NCBI GenBank assembly: GCA_033239005.1
Contig: BSQZ01000018.1
Coordinates: 8,095,036-8,159,035 of the forward strand
Reading direction: 5' to 3'
Source: Lamellibrachia satsuma
Lineage: Eukaryota > Annelida > Polychaeta > Sabellida > Siboglinidae
DNA: 64,000 nucleotides
Within the stretch, counting starts at the first letter, position 1. The number at the start of each line of letters is the position of its first letter. A program made the position numbers and the translations under genes. The notes under the pieces were generated by a model, which did no database searches, was not told where the DNA came from, and worked only from the letters and a program-made list of their open reading frames with translations. Below are positions 32,110 through 42,597 of the stretch, piece by piece.

Positions 32110-35045
32110 GAGCAAGCATGAGTAGGACATGTGTACTGCTGTCACATAGACAAATGTAAACAAACTGAGTAGGACGTGTGTACTGCTGTCACATTGACAA
32201 ATGTAACCAAACTGAGTAGGACGTGTGTACTGCTGTCACATTGACAAATGTAAACAAACTGAGTAGGACGTGTGTACTGCTGTCACATTGACAAATGTAA
32301 ACAAACTGAGTAGGACGTGTGTACTGCTGTCACATTGACAAATGTAAACAAACTGAGTAGGAAGTGTGTACTGCTGTCACATTGACAAATGTAACCAAAC
32401 TGAGTAGGACGTGTGTACTGCTGTCACATTGACAAATGTAAACAAACTGAGTAGGACGTGTGTACTGCTGTCACATTGACAAATGTAAACAAACTGAGTA
32501 GGACGTGTGTACTGCTGTCACATTGACAAATGTAAACAAACTGAGTAGGACGTGTGTACTGCTGTCACATTGACAAATGTAAACAAACTGAGTAGGACGT
32601 GTGTACTGCTGTCACATTGACAAATGTAACCAAACTGAGTAGGACGTGTGTACTGCTGTCACATTGACAAATGTAAACAAACTGAGTAGGACGTGTGTAC
32701 TGCTGTCACACTGACAAATGTAACCAAACTGAGTAGGACGTGTGTACTGCTGTCACACTGACAAATGTAACCAAACTGAGTAGGACGTGTGTACTGCTGT
32801 CACACTGACAAATGTAACCAAACTGAGTAGGACGTGTGTACTGCTGTCACACTGACAAATGTAACCAAACTGAGTAGGACGTGTGTACTGCTGTCACACT
32901 GACAAATGTAACCAAACTGAGTAGGACGTGTGTACTGCTGTCACATTGACAAATGTAACCAAACTGAGTAGGACGTGTGTACTGCTGTCACATTGACAAA
33001 TGTAACCAAACTGAGTAGGACGTGTGTACTGCTGTCACATTGACAAATGTAACCAAACTGAGTAGGACGTGTGTACTGCTGTCACATTGACAAATGTAAC
33101 CAAACTGAGTAGGACGTGTGTACTGCTGTCACATTGACAAATGTAAACAAACTGAGTAGGACGTGTGTACTGCTGTCACATTGACAAATGTAAACAAACT
33201 GAGTAGGACGTGTGTACTGCTGTCACATTGACAAATGTAACCAAACTGAGTAGGACGTGTGTACTGCTGTCACATTGACAAATGTAAACAAACTGAGTGG
33301 GACGTGTGTACTGCTGTCACATTGACAAATGTAACCAAACTGAGTGGGACGTGTGTACTGCTGTCACATTGACAAATGTAACCAAACTGAGTGGGACGTG
33401 TGTACTGCTGTCACATTGACAAATGTAACCAAACTGAGTGGGACGTGTGTACTGCTGTCACATTGACAAATGTAAACAAACTGAGTAGGACGTGTGTACT
33501 GCTGTCACATTGACAAATGTAACCAAACTGAGTGGGACGTGTGTACTGCTGTCACATTGACAAATGTAACCAAACTGAGTGGGACGTGTGTACTGCTGTC
33601 ACATTGACAAATGTAACCAAACTGAGTGGGACGTGTGTACTGCTGTCACATTGACAAATGTAACCAAACTGAGTGGGACGTGTGTACTGCTGTTACATTG
33701 ACAAATGTAACCAAACTGAGTGGGACGTGTGTACTGCTGTCACATTGACAAATGTAACCAAACTGAGTAGGACATGTGTACTGCTGTCACATTGACAAAT
33801 GTAACCAAACTGAGTAGGACATGTGTACTGCTGTTACATTGACAAATGTAACCAAACTGAGTAGGACATGTGTACTGCTGTGACATTGACAAATGTAAAC
33901 AAACTCAGTAGGACATGTGTACTGCTGTCACATTGACAAATGTAAACAAACTGAGTAGGACATGTGTACTGCTGTCACATTGACAAATGTAAACAAACTG
34001 AGTAGGACATGTGTACTGCTGTCACATTGACAAATGTAAACAAACTCAGTAGGATGTGTGTACTGCTGTGACATTGACAAATGTAAACAAACTGAGTAGG
34101 ACATGTGTACTGCTGTCACATTGACAAATGTAAACAAACTGAGTAGGACGTGTGTACTGCTGTCACATTGACAAATGTAAACAAACTGAGTAGGACATGT
34201 GTACTGCTGTCACATTGACAAATGTAACCAAACTGAGTAGGACATGTGTACTGCTGTCACATTGACAAATGTAAACAAACTCAGTAGGATGTGTGTACTG
34301 CCGTCACATTAACAAATGTAAACAAACTGAGTAGGACATGTGTACTGCTGTCACATTGACAAATGACATTGACAAATGTAAACAAACTGAGTAGGACGTG
34401 TGTACTGCTGTGACATTGACAAATGTAAACAAACTGAGTAGGACGTGTGTACTGCTGTGACATTGACAAATGTAAACAAACTGAGTAGGACGTGTGTACT
34501 GCTGTGACATTGACAAATGTAAACAAACTGAGTAGGACGTGTGTACTGCTGTGACATTGACAAATGTAAACAAACTGAGTAGGACGTGTGTACTGCTGTC
34601 ACACTGACAAATGTAAACAAACTGAGTAGGACGTGTGTACTGCTGTCACACTGACAAATGTAAACAAACTGAGTAGGACGTGTGTACTGCTGTCACACTG
34701 ACAAATGTAACCAAACTTAGTAGGACGTGTGTACTGCTGTCACACTGACAAATGTAAACAAACTGAGTAGGACGTGTGTACTGCTGTCACACTGACAAAT
34801 GTAAACAAACTGAGTAGGACATGTGTACTGCTGTCACACTGACAAATGTAAACAAACTGAGTAGGACATGTGTACTGCTGTCACACTGACAAATGTAAAC
34901 AAACTGAGTAGGACATGCCTACTGCTGTCACATTGACAAATGTAAACAAACTGAGTAGGACATGCCTACTGCTGTCACATTGACAAATGTAAACAAACTC
35001 AGTAGGATGTGTGTACTGCCGTCACATTAACAAATGTAAACAAAC
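32110..35045. repeat. 47-bp minisatellite, about 62 units
   Basis: The largest array of the window. Core GTGTACTGCTGTCACATTG with AAACTGAGTAGGACGT. Variants are clustered in blocks: CACTGAC units (about 32706-32920 and 34600-34900), GAGTGGGAC units (33294-33725), GGACATG units (33770-34260) and TGTGACATTG units (34400-34560). The final unit shares three changes (GGATGTG, GCCGTC, ATTAAC) with a unit at 34285-34330, showing block duplication. One partial duplication, ATTGACAAATGACATTGAC, lies at 34353-34375. Confidence 0.98.
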
Positions 35046-35263
35046 TGCAAACCTTATCAATCTATTTTTATATAAGTACGTACAAAGTTATTGATTGTAA
35101 ACTATTAAGTGACAAATAATTTGTTATTTAACAAAAACAATAATAATACCAGCGAGTAACTTAGTTTGGTGATCTTATCAGAACAGACTCATTCGATCTC
35201 ATCAATCCATGGCACAGTGGGAGATACTAATGTATTTAAAACATATATGTTGTTTCTATCCGT

Positions 35264-35862
35264 TCAATATAGCTTTGACACACTATATATAAGGTTTTTG
35301 TCCTATTTAAAACATGCAAAAACATGAAATGTTCTTGTATGACCAGTGAAAGTCAAACAGCGATTATCCATCCTGTAGATAGTAAGTTAGTTAAAATAAA
35401 TATTACACGTTTACTTTTTTCCTGAGGCATGTAATGTATTGTTATTAAAATGATTACAATTATTATAATGATGTGAGGTGGTTAAAAATAATATTATCAA
35501 ACATGATACTCTAAATAATGCGGGATGAACACTGTTAGACATGTTTTATGAATAACGATTATTATATGGAATACCACACACATTTGTGTTAGTACAAGGT
35601 CAGGAGAACACAGACAGACAAAGAGAGTTATCTACCATGCTGAGAATCCTCGAACAAAAGTGATAAGATGTCATTATAGCCCAAGAGAAGACAACAGGAC
35701 GTTATTCTTTTCTGGTAGATTTGTGATATATGTGTGAGGGTTTTCATAAATTATAGGCGTGTGCCTGTCATGCTTGGTAAAGTCACCCTGCATGCTCTAC
35801 ATAGATCGACATAGGCGTTATTCTTCTGTGTCACATGTCTAGAGCTCATGAGTTATTTGTGA

Positions 35863-35916
<54 letters not shown>

Positions 35917-36995
35917 GTGCTTTTGTATCATATATGAACAGTTGGTGATTGGTGATAATAAAACATGGTTGTTACCGTCATGGAAAGTGTTCTTTTTGTA
36001 ATATTTTGCTCTCTTAGACCCTCCGATTTACATACAAGTCCCTGATTTTCCGAGACTACCTGATTTACGTATAAATACCAGATTTTCTGAGACCCTCCGA
36101 TTTACGTATAAATCCCCGTTTTTCCAAGACCCTCTGATTTATGTCTAAATCTCCTGGATTGGCATTTCTGAAACTTTCAATATAGCTTTGACACACTATA
36201 TATAAGGTTTTTGTCCTATTTAAAACATGCAAAATCATGAAATGTTCTTGTATGACCAGTGAAAGTCAAACAGCGATTATCCATCCTGTAGATAGTAAGT
36301 TAGTTAAAATAAATGTTACACGTTTACTTTTTGCCTGTCACATGTAATGTATTGTTATAATAATGATTACAATTATTATAATGATGTGAGGTGGTTAAAA
36401 ATAACATTATCAAACATGATACTCTAAACAATGCGGGATGAACACTGTTAGACATGTTTTATGAATAACGATTATTATATGGAATATCACACATTTGTGT
36501 TAGTACAAGCTCAGGAGAACGCAGACAGACAAAGAGAGCAGTCTACCATGCTGAGAATCCTTGAACAACAGCGATAAGATGTCATTATAGCCCAAGAGAA
36601 GACAACAGGTTGGTCCAGCTTTATGATAATTTATGAAATATTTAAATGTTCTTGTATGACCAGCAATTATCCATCCTGTAGATGGTAAGTTAGCTAAAAT
36701 AAATATTACATGTTTACTTTTTGCCTGACACATGTAATGTATTGTTATTATAATGATTATCATTATTATAATGATGTGAGGTTGTTAAAAATAACATTAT
36801 CAAACATGATAATCTAAACAATGCGGGATGAACACTGTTAGACATGCTTTATGAATAGTGATTATTATATGGAATACCACACACATTTTTTTTTAGTACA
36901 AGGTCAGGAGAACGCAGACTCAGAAAGAGAGCCATCTCCTATGCTGAGAATCCTCGAACAGCAGCGACAAGACGTCATTATAGCCCAGGAGAAGA
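35264..36995. repeat. three copies of an about 410-bp block (A1, A2, A3)
   Basis: The block running from TAGCTTTGACACACTATATA to the AGAAGACAACAGG end occurs at about 35270-35700 and 36178-36610; a third copy, shortened at its left end, occupies about 36640-37001. A fourth copy is at about 61666-62095. Each contains a version of the exon described at 36897-37001; only the copy at 36897 lacks an in-frame stop. Confidence 0.85.
35863..35912. repeat. TA microsatellite
   Basis: About 24 TA units; also present at the corresponding place in copy B (about 61328-61374). Confidence 0.97.
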
Positions 36996-37001
36996 CAACA
37001 G
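36897..37001 (+). CDS. exon of unrecognised gene, upstream of the 13-residue repeat exon
   Basis: A 105-bp exon between an acceptor (TTTTTTTTTAG, to 36896) and a donor (ACAACAG then GTGTGG at 37002). In phase it reads QGQENADSEREPSPMLRILE, then QQRQDVIIAQEKTTG: polar, Gln/Glu-rich, probably helical. Spliced across an 88-bp intron it stays in frame with the repeat exon. Three sister copies of the block carry the same exon with a TAA (CAA to TAA) after QQR or equivalent damage, so only this copy is intact. I do not recognise the protein. Upstream exons were not found. Confidence 0.5.
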
Positions 37002-37089
37002 GTGTGGTGTATATTCCAGCTTTATGATAATTCGTTATATTATTTCAATTAGTAATTTACTAGCCTTGGCAGATTTTCTTCCACTCCAG

Positions 37090-38387
37090 GTGATGTTTTA
37101 CCCGTCATTGAATGGCTAGTGGCACCAAGAAGTAGGAGGGTTCGCATTGAATGGCTAGTGGCACTAAGAAGTAGGAGGGTTCGCATTGAATGGCTAGTGG
37201 CACCAAGAAGTAGGAGGGTTCGCATTGAATGGCTAGTGGCACTAAGAAGTAGGAGGGTTCGCATTGAATGGCTAGTGGCACCAAGAAGTAGGAGGGTTCG
37301 CATTGAATGGCTAGTGGCACTAAGAAGTAGGAGGGTTCGCATTGAATGGCTAGTGGCTCCAAGAAGTAGGAGGGTTCGCATTGAATGGCTAGTGGCACTA
37401 AGAAGTAGGAGGGTTCGCATTGAATGGCTAGTGGCTCCAAGAAGTAGGAGGGTTCGCATTGAATGGCTAGTGGCTCCAAGAAGTAGGAGGGTTCGCATTG
37501 AATGGCTAGTGGCTCCAAGAAGTAGGAGGGTTCGCATTGAATGGCTAGTGGCACTAAGAAGTAGGAGGGTTCGCATTGAATGGCTAGTGGCACCAAGAAG
37601 TAGGAGGGTTCGCATTGAATGGCTAGTGGCACTAAGAAGTAGGAGGGTTCGCATTGAATGGCTAGTGGCTCCAAGAAGTAGGAGGGTTCGCATTGAATGG
37701 CTAGTGGCACCAAGAAGTAGGAGGGTTCGCATTGAATGGCTAGTGGCACTAAGAAGTAGGAGGGTTCGCATTGAATGGCTAGTGGCACCAAGAAGTAGGA
37801 GGGTTCGCATTGAATGGCTAGTGGCACCAAGAAGTAGGAGGGTTCGCATTGAATGGCTAGTGGCTCCAAGAAGTAGGAGGGTTCGCATTGAATGGCTAGT
37901 GGCACTAAGAAGTAGGAGGGTTCGCATTGAATGGCTAGTGGCTCCAAGAAGTAGGAGGGTTCGCATTGAATGGCTAGTGGCACCAAGAAGTAGGAGGGTT
38001 CGCATTGAATGGCTAGTGGCACAAAGAAGTAGGAGGGTTCGCATTGAATGGCTAGTGGCACCAAGAAGTAGGAGGGTTCGCATTGAATGGCTAGTGGCAC
38101 CAAGAAGTAGGAGGGTTCACATTGAATGGCTAGTGGCACCAAGAAGTAGGAGGGTTCACATTGAATGGCTAGTGGCACCAAGAAGTAGGAGGGTTCACAT
38201 TGAATGGCTAGTGGCACCAAGAAGTAGGAGGGTTCACATTGAATGGCTAGTGGCACCAAGAAGTAGGAGGGTTCACATTGAATGGCTAGTGGCACCAAGA
38301 AGTAGGAGGGTTCACATTGAATGGCTAGTGGCACCAAGAAGTAGGAGGGTTCACATTGAATGGCTAGAATGGCATTTCATTCATTGA
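37090..38387 (+). CDS. exon of 13-residue repeats (PRSRRVRIEWLVA)
   Basis: Follows an acceptor (CTTCCACTCCAG to 37089). It begins DVLPVIEWLVA and continues with about 32 tandem copies of a 13-residue unit, (P/L/Q)RSRRV(R/H)IEWLVA, ending IEWLEWHFIH and TGA 38385-38387. Each unit has a basic SRR stretch and a hydrophobic IEWLVA stretch. The unit is 39 bp, so all frames without a stop in one unit stay open, and long minus-strand frames are artefacts. What favours the plus frame is the splice-compatible join to the upstream exon. The R to H change (CGC to CAC) is confined to the right-hand seven or eight units and to all units of copy B. Function unknown; it could also be a non-coding minisatellite. 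Confidence 0.45.
37105..38365. repeat. 39-bp minisatellite, about 32 units (copy A)
   Basis: Core GGCTAGTGGCACCAAGAAGT and AGGAGGGTTCGCATTGAAT. Variation is at CACC/CACT/CTCC and CGC/CAC. Confidence 0.98.
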
Positions 38388-38549
38388 AAATACTGATAGA
38401 AATACGTGTAGATCTTGATCATTGATTGGTATCAGCTTTGCGGTACAAAAGTTTGATGGTGTGGTGTTAGCGAATTTAATACCAATGTTGTATTTTCTTA
38501 TTGCATGCTATGAAGCAGTGTGCCATACTGTCAAATCCTTTCTTTCTTC

Positions 38550-38626
38550 GGGTTGGGGATGTCAGAACACCTCCTCGTGGTCCAACCTGGTAACTGATTC
38601 TTCGGAATCAGGCCAAACGTTCTGAC
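38550..38626 (+). ncRNA. HDV-like self-cleaving ribozyme at the element 5' end
   Basis: All helices of the HDV fold are present. P1: GGGTTGG 38550-38556 with CCAACCT 38582-38588, including the leading G.U wobble at the cleavage site. P2: GTCAGAAC 38561-38568 with GTTCTGAC 38619-38626 (8 bp). P3: ACC 38569-38571 with GGT 38579-38581, closing loop TCCTCGT 38572-38578. P1.1: CC in that loop with GG 38589-38590. P4: CTGATTC 38594-38600 with GAATCAG 38605-38611, TTCG loop. The joining strand CCAA at 38613-38616 fits C-N-R-A, with the catalytic C at 38613. Predicted cut between 38549 and 38550. HDV-like ribozymes are known at the 5' ends of R2 and related elements, where they release the element RNA from a cotranscript. 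Confidence 0.87.
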
Positions 38627-38713
38627 CTTCTCTGTTGGGCAGGGTTTTCCAGCGGAGTCGTATGTGCGAGCACAAGTATTCCTATTTTGCTGTCTCGCGG
38701 TACACCTACTACC

Positions 38714-40195
38714 ATGAGCAGCACTTTTTTCACGGAGGTCGCTGCCTCCCAAAGCGCAGCCAACATGTATGATGTGAACAGAGACGGGGGGGCCCCAGGC
38801 GGGGGCCGCCTGGAATGTGACAAGTGTGGCAGGCCCTTTAACACCCAGAGGGGCCTGTCACTGCATCAGCGTAAGGCACACGCGATTGAATATCACCTTA
38901 TGCATGTGCCGAAGGTGAGGAAAGCTCGGTGGAGTCACGACGAGAGGGTGTTGGTGGCAAGGGAAGAGATCCGGCTCCTGGGCGAGGGGTCCTCTAACGT
39001 GAATTTCGAGCTAGCGGCCACGTTCACTCAAAGGTCGCTAGACGCGATTAAGAGTGTTCGGCGCACGGCAGCCTACATCGCTATTCGTGATAGGCTGACG
39101 GGCCGTGCGCCTGACCAGACCCCCCCCACCCAAACCACCAGCGCCCAACCTAGTGACTCCCTGGCTGGACTCCCAACGGCACATGAGCAGGCCAGCGAGT
39201 TGGCGACTGCCACCACCCCGCACATATGGGGATCGGGGATTCCAACCGAGTTGGGGATCGCATCCCCTCCCAGGAAAAGAGTCCTGCGAAACCCCGCGGG
39301 TGACGGGGTCGGAGAACGGTACCACTCGTCGGCCTCTTGGTCCGACGATGAGCTCCAGAGCCTGGCCTGTGCGGAACTGCGGGCTGTCAGGTTGTTTCCC
39401 GCCGGGCGGAACATCAACCAGCTCCTCCGAGGAGTTGTCCCCTGCCGGTCTTTCGACGCTATGAAGGGGACACGTCGTACTATTAAGTACAAGGCCATCA
39501 GAACGCTCCTCGCGATGGAGTTGGACGAGACGACGCCCGACGGGCCCGCAGCCGCTGCAGAGGGTCCTGTGACGCCATCGTCGGGGGACACTGACACTGA
39601 CCCAATGTATTCGACCCGGCTAGACCGGCCTCAGCAAACCCTTAACTCCGGGAGGTGGAGTATGTCTGACTCATCCCGGCTTGTCCGGCCTCGTATTTCC
39701 GATGACTCCGGGAGGCGGAGTACTGTTGACAGTCCCCGGCTAGACCGGCCTTGGTTGTCAAACAGCACTGGGAGGCAGTGCACAGACCCTTCTGGTAAGG
39801 GGTCTGGTCAAACGGACAATGTCCTAACGACATGTGACGACTATGAACTGTTCTTGGATAATGGGGGTGAGGTAAACACCCCACGTAAAGACGTTTTGTC
39901 TTCGAGTTTTACGGTTTGTGACACTTCCCGGGAATCCCGGCCCCGTGTATATAGCTCTGGGGGGCAGAGCCCCCCTACTTTCGTTTTCGACGACACCCGG
40001 TCCGAAGACCGGGCTCTGCCAAACAGCTCCGGGAGGAGGAGCCCGCAACCATGTGCCGAGGTAACACAGTCGAGTTCGGATGATGCCCTCAAGGAGAATC
40101 CTTCCCAGTTAACGCGTGTTGTTAGGCCGTCTTTACAACGGCCAGATTTTACGGGTCCGTTGTGTAATTCCCGGCCTGGGAAGTACTTTTGCTGA
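38714..40195 (+). CDS. N-terminal ORF of the R2/NeSL-type element: zinc finger and Myb-like domains
   Basis: ATG 38714 is the first in-frame ATG after the ribozyme; the frame stays open to TGA 40193-40195 (493 codons). Near residue 35 there is one C2H2 finger (CDKCGRPFNT, then LSLHQRKAH). Two Myb-like segments follow, starting RWSHDERVLVAREE and SWSDDELQSLACAEL, each about 60 residues and ending in an AIR-type helix. Such modules bind target DNA in R2-group elements. The last third is Ser/Arg/Pro-rich with a 20-residue repeat (RLDRP ... SGRxS). In family members, finger, Myb, RT and endonuclease form one protein, so the TGA here is probably a disabling stop or a frameshift; a separate ORF1 cannot be ruled out. 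Confidence 0.7.
   Translation: MSSTFFTEVAASQSAANMYDVNRDGGAPGGGRLECDKCGRPFNTQRGLSLHQRKAHAIEYHLMHVPKVRKARWSHDERVLVAREEIRLLGEGSSNVNFELAATFTQRSLDAIKSVRRTAAYIAIRDRLTGRAPDQTPPTQTTSAQPSDSLAGLPTAHEQASELATATTPHIWGSGIPTELGIASPPRKRVLRNPAGDGVGERYHSSASWSDDELQSLACAELRAVRLFPAGRNINQLLRGVVPCRSFDAMKGTRRTIKYKAIRTLLAMELDETTPDGPAAAAEGPVTPSSGDTDTDPMYSTRLDRPQQTLNSGRWSMSDSSRLVRPRISDDSGRRSTVDSPRLDRPWLSNSTGRQCTDPSGKGSGQTDNVLTTCDDYELFLDNGGEVNTPRKDVLSSSFTVCDTSRESRPRVYSSGGQSPPTFVFDDTRSEDRALPNSSGRRSPQPCAEVTQSSSDDALKENPSQLTRVVRPSLQRPDFTGPLCNSRPGKYFC
39601..39780 (+). repeat. three 60-bp in-frame repeats, hairpin-forming
   Basis: Three degenerate 60-bp units (39601-39660, 39661-39720, 39721-39780), 20 codons each, aligned on CCCGGCTAGACCGGCC and CTCCGGGAGGCGGAG. 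Each unit holds two potential hairpins. Confidence 0.85.
39616..40182 (+). other. series of hairpins with compensatory stem changes
   Basis: Type II hairpins with a G-rich loop: ACTCC/GGAGT at 39645-39661 and 39705-39721; GCACTG/CAGTGC at 39765-39781; GCTCTG/CAGAGC at 39954-39970; GCTCC/GGAGC at 40026-40042. Loops are GGGAGG-like throughout while both stem arms change together. Type I hairpins: CCGG...CCGG in the three repeats, CCGGG-AAT-CCCGG at 39928-39940, CCCGGTC-CGAA-GACCGGG at 39996-40013. A last one, TTCCC-GGCCT-GGGAA, is at 40168-40182, just before the stop. Confidence 0.75.
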
Positions 40196-40490
40196 ATTTA
40201 ACAAGTGGAAAGCCGCACTGTTTGCGGAAGTGGTAGCAGTGCAAGACTATTATCATGGTTTGGACTCAACTGTCCTCCTTGATTGTTGAGTTGGCGGGCT
40301 GTCTGTGGCCCAGAAAAGTGCAATTGACTTGGAATATAACAACTAGATATCCAACGAAATTAAGGTTGGTTCCCGACGGAAAGGGCCAGACCGAAGGGGG
40401 CGGCGCCGGGAAGCTGGTCGGAGGAAGGCTGAGGCGGAGACCCGTGCAGCCACTGGGAAGCGTGCGCGCAGGAGAACTGAGTACGCGAGG

Positions 40491-41220
40491 GTGCAGAAGC
40501 TATACAGCAAAAACCGCGCAGATTGCGCAAGGAAAGTGTTAGCCGGGCAATGGACGGAGCAACCGGCCCAGCACTCGCTCTCGGATCAGGTCCTGTTCTG
40601 GGAGGGGGTGTTCGGGAAGGACTCCAGAGCGGATGACAGGCAGGTCGAACCGTCGTGTGACGTTCTGTGGGACCTCATTGCGCCTGTCTCCCTCACAGAG
40701 CTACAGGCAACACTAAGAGATACCAAGAAAGGTGCACTTGGTACTCACAATATCTTACTGGCAGATCTGCGCAAGCTCGACCCTTGCGCCCTCCTCGCGC
40801 ACCTGAACATGTGGCTGTATACCGGCTATCTGCCCGCTGGACTCAGGACTAGCTGAACGGTACTCATCCCGAAAGTTCCGGCCCCTACTAGCCCGAAAGA
40901 GTATCGACCCATCTCGATCGGCCCCTATTTGGCCAGAGTGTTTCACAGGCTGCTCGCCACTCGACTCTCTACCCGTATACAATACAGCTCCCGACAACGA
41001 GCGTTCACGAAAGGTGACGGCATAGCCGACAATGTGTTCCTTCTGAGGTGCCTGTTGAAGGAATCATGCTAGGAGCTAAAACCGCTCTCGCTCGTGTTCC
41101 TTGATGTGTCCAAAGCGTTCGACTCAGTGTCCCACGACTCCCTCTTCCTGGCGGCGAAGAGAATGGGAGTGCCTCACCGATCCTCTTCAACATCGATTGG
41201 GCGATCGAGGCTCTCGACCA
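40491..41220 (+). pseudogene. RT N-terminal region of the R2/NeSL-type element
   Basis: 40491-40856 encodes QKLYSKNRADCARKVLAG, then FWEGVFG and LQATLRDTKKGALGTHNILL before a TGA. The same frame then continues as TVLIPKVPAPTSPKEYRPIS, RAFTKGDGIADNVFLLRCLL, a TAG and VFLDVSKAFDSVSHDSLFLA. These are RT motifs 1, 2 and A. After RMGVP at about 41171, the sequence jumps to PILFNIDWAIEAL in another frame. The segment that would hold QGDPLSP (present in the related fragment at 13798) is deleted. Confidence 0.8.
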
Positions 41221-42271
41221 GGAGTTGGGCGTCCAAGTGGGTGATGATGGCCCTCGTCTCAATCACCTGGCCTTTGTGGACGACATCGTCCTGATGGCCA
41301 GGAGTAAAATTGGCATCCAGCATCTCAGCCATCAGTTAGAGAGAGCGCTGGGGCTCTGCGGTCTAACTTTGAACCCGGACAAGTCAAGGTCATTGACGAT
41401 AGCGGTGGACAGGAAAGCGGGCCGTTGGGTCTGCGATCCCACGCCGTACGTGTCCCTCACAGAGGGGGTATTGCCGGCCATGCCCATTTCCGAGGGATAT
41501 AAATACCTCGGCGTCACCGTGAGTGCTCATGAGGGTGGTTCATCCGCTGAGGAGCTCCTCTCTCGCGGGCTCAACCACCTGACAAAAGCCCCTCTAAAAC
41601 CTCAGCAGAGGCTTTATATTGTCAAAAATCATTTGATTCCCAAATTATACCATAAGTTGGTTTTGTCTCGATCCAATAACGGAGTCCTGAGGAGACTCGA
41701 CAAACTGGTAAGACGCAGCCTCAGGTCGTGGCTGAAGCTGCCCCACGATGCGGTAAACGCACTTTTCCACAGCGAGGTGCATGAGGGTGGCCTGGGTATT
41801 CCATCTCTCAGGTTGGCGATCCCCCTTCTTAAGAAGGCGAGGTTGGATCGCCTCGCCAGCGTGCTAGATCCGGCTATCAGCGCCCTGGTTGCTAACTCAC
41901 GCACCTTTGCCAAGGAGCGTCGACGATGCATGAACCCACCGCCTAAGGTGGAGAATTCCATCGTCCATAATATGACAGACGCAAAACTGGAGCTGGCATC
42001 TGCACTGCACGGGGCAGTCGACGGCTGCGGCCTGAAGGCCTCGCGCGCAGTTCCGTACATATATGAATGGGTATCCAATGGCACGGCGCTGTTATCTGGG
42101 GCGAATTTTATCCATGCCCTGCAGATCCGTTCTGCAACCGTGTCTACCAAACAGAGAGCCGCTCGGGGTAGGCCCGAAGCCGATAGAAGGTGCGACGCGT
42201 GCTGGAGGACCGAGTCTTTGGGGCATGTCCTCCAAGTGTGCCCGAGAACATGGGGGCATCGAATCAAGTGA
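41182..42271 (+). pseudogene. RT catalytic and thumb region plus Cys motif
   Basis: Long open frame starting PILFNIDWAIEALDQELG, then LNHLAFVDDIVLMARSK with the catalytic FVDD, CGLTLNPDKS, YKYLGVTVSA, LTKAPLKPQQRLY and the thumb block GGLGIPSLRLAIPLLKKARL. The 3' part has CDACWRTESLGHVLQVCPRT: a CxxC...HxxxxC motif that precedes the endonuclease in R2-group proteins. Ends at TGA 42269-42271 inside the RHDALL region. Long and well conserved, which suggests a fairly recent copy. Confidence 0.85.
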
Positions 42272-42597
42272 CATGATGCCCTCCTCGAGAAGTTCCTCCA
42301 CAAGATGGAGAACCGCGGCTGGTCGGTGACGCGCGCTCTACGGTGATCAAGGTGCGGGGTGGCAGCCCGCAGATCCCGGACGCGGTGTTGTATTCTCACG
42401 GCGCTTGCTGGGTTGTCGATTCGTCTGTCGTTGCGGACAACGCGGACCTCGACAACGCCCACGAGAGCAAGTGCCGGAAATACGACACCCCGGCTGTCCA
42501 TGACTGGTGCCAAGCAAACTGGCCTTCTGGGGAGGCGTCAAGGGAGATTTTCTTCGGTGCCCTCATTTTCAACTGGCGGGGGGGGCATGTCCCCTAG
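42272..42597 (+). pseudogene. restriction-like endonuclease (RLE) domain
   Basis: Continues with HDALLEKFLHKMENRGWSV, then in a shifted frame PDAVLYSHGACWVVDSSVVA and NAHESKCRKYDTPAV, ending GGHVP and TAG 42595-42597. PD...VVDxxVxxD...A...K..KY is the PD-(D/E)xK-type signature of the C-terminal endonuclease in R2, NeSL and related elements, which nicks the target for target-primed reverse transcription. The preceding TGA and the frame shift break it. Confidence 0.8.

Noticed and set aside
37049..38337. Long minus-strand frames over the 39-bp array (repeats of SYFLVPLAIQCEP or LLLGATSHSMRT type)
   Set aside because: A 39-bp unit without stops keeps several frames open; only the plus frame has a splice-compatible neighbour.
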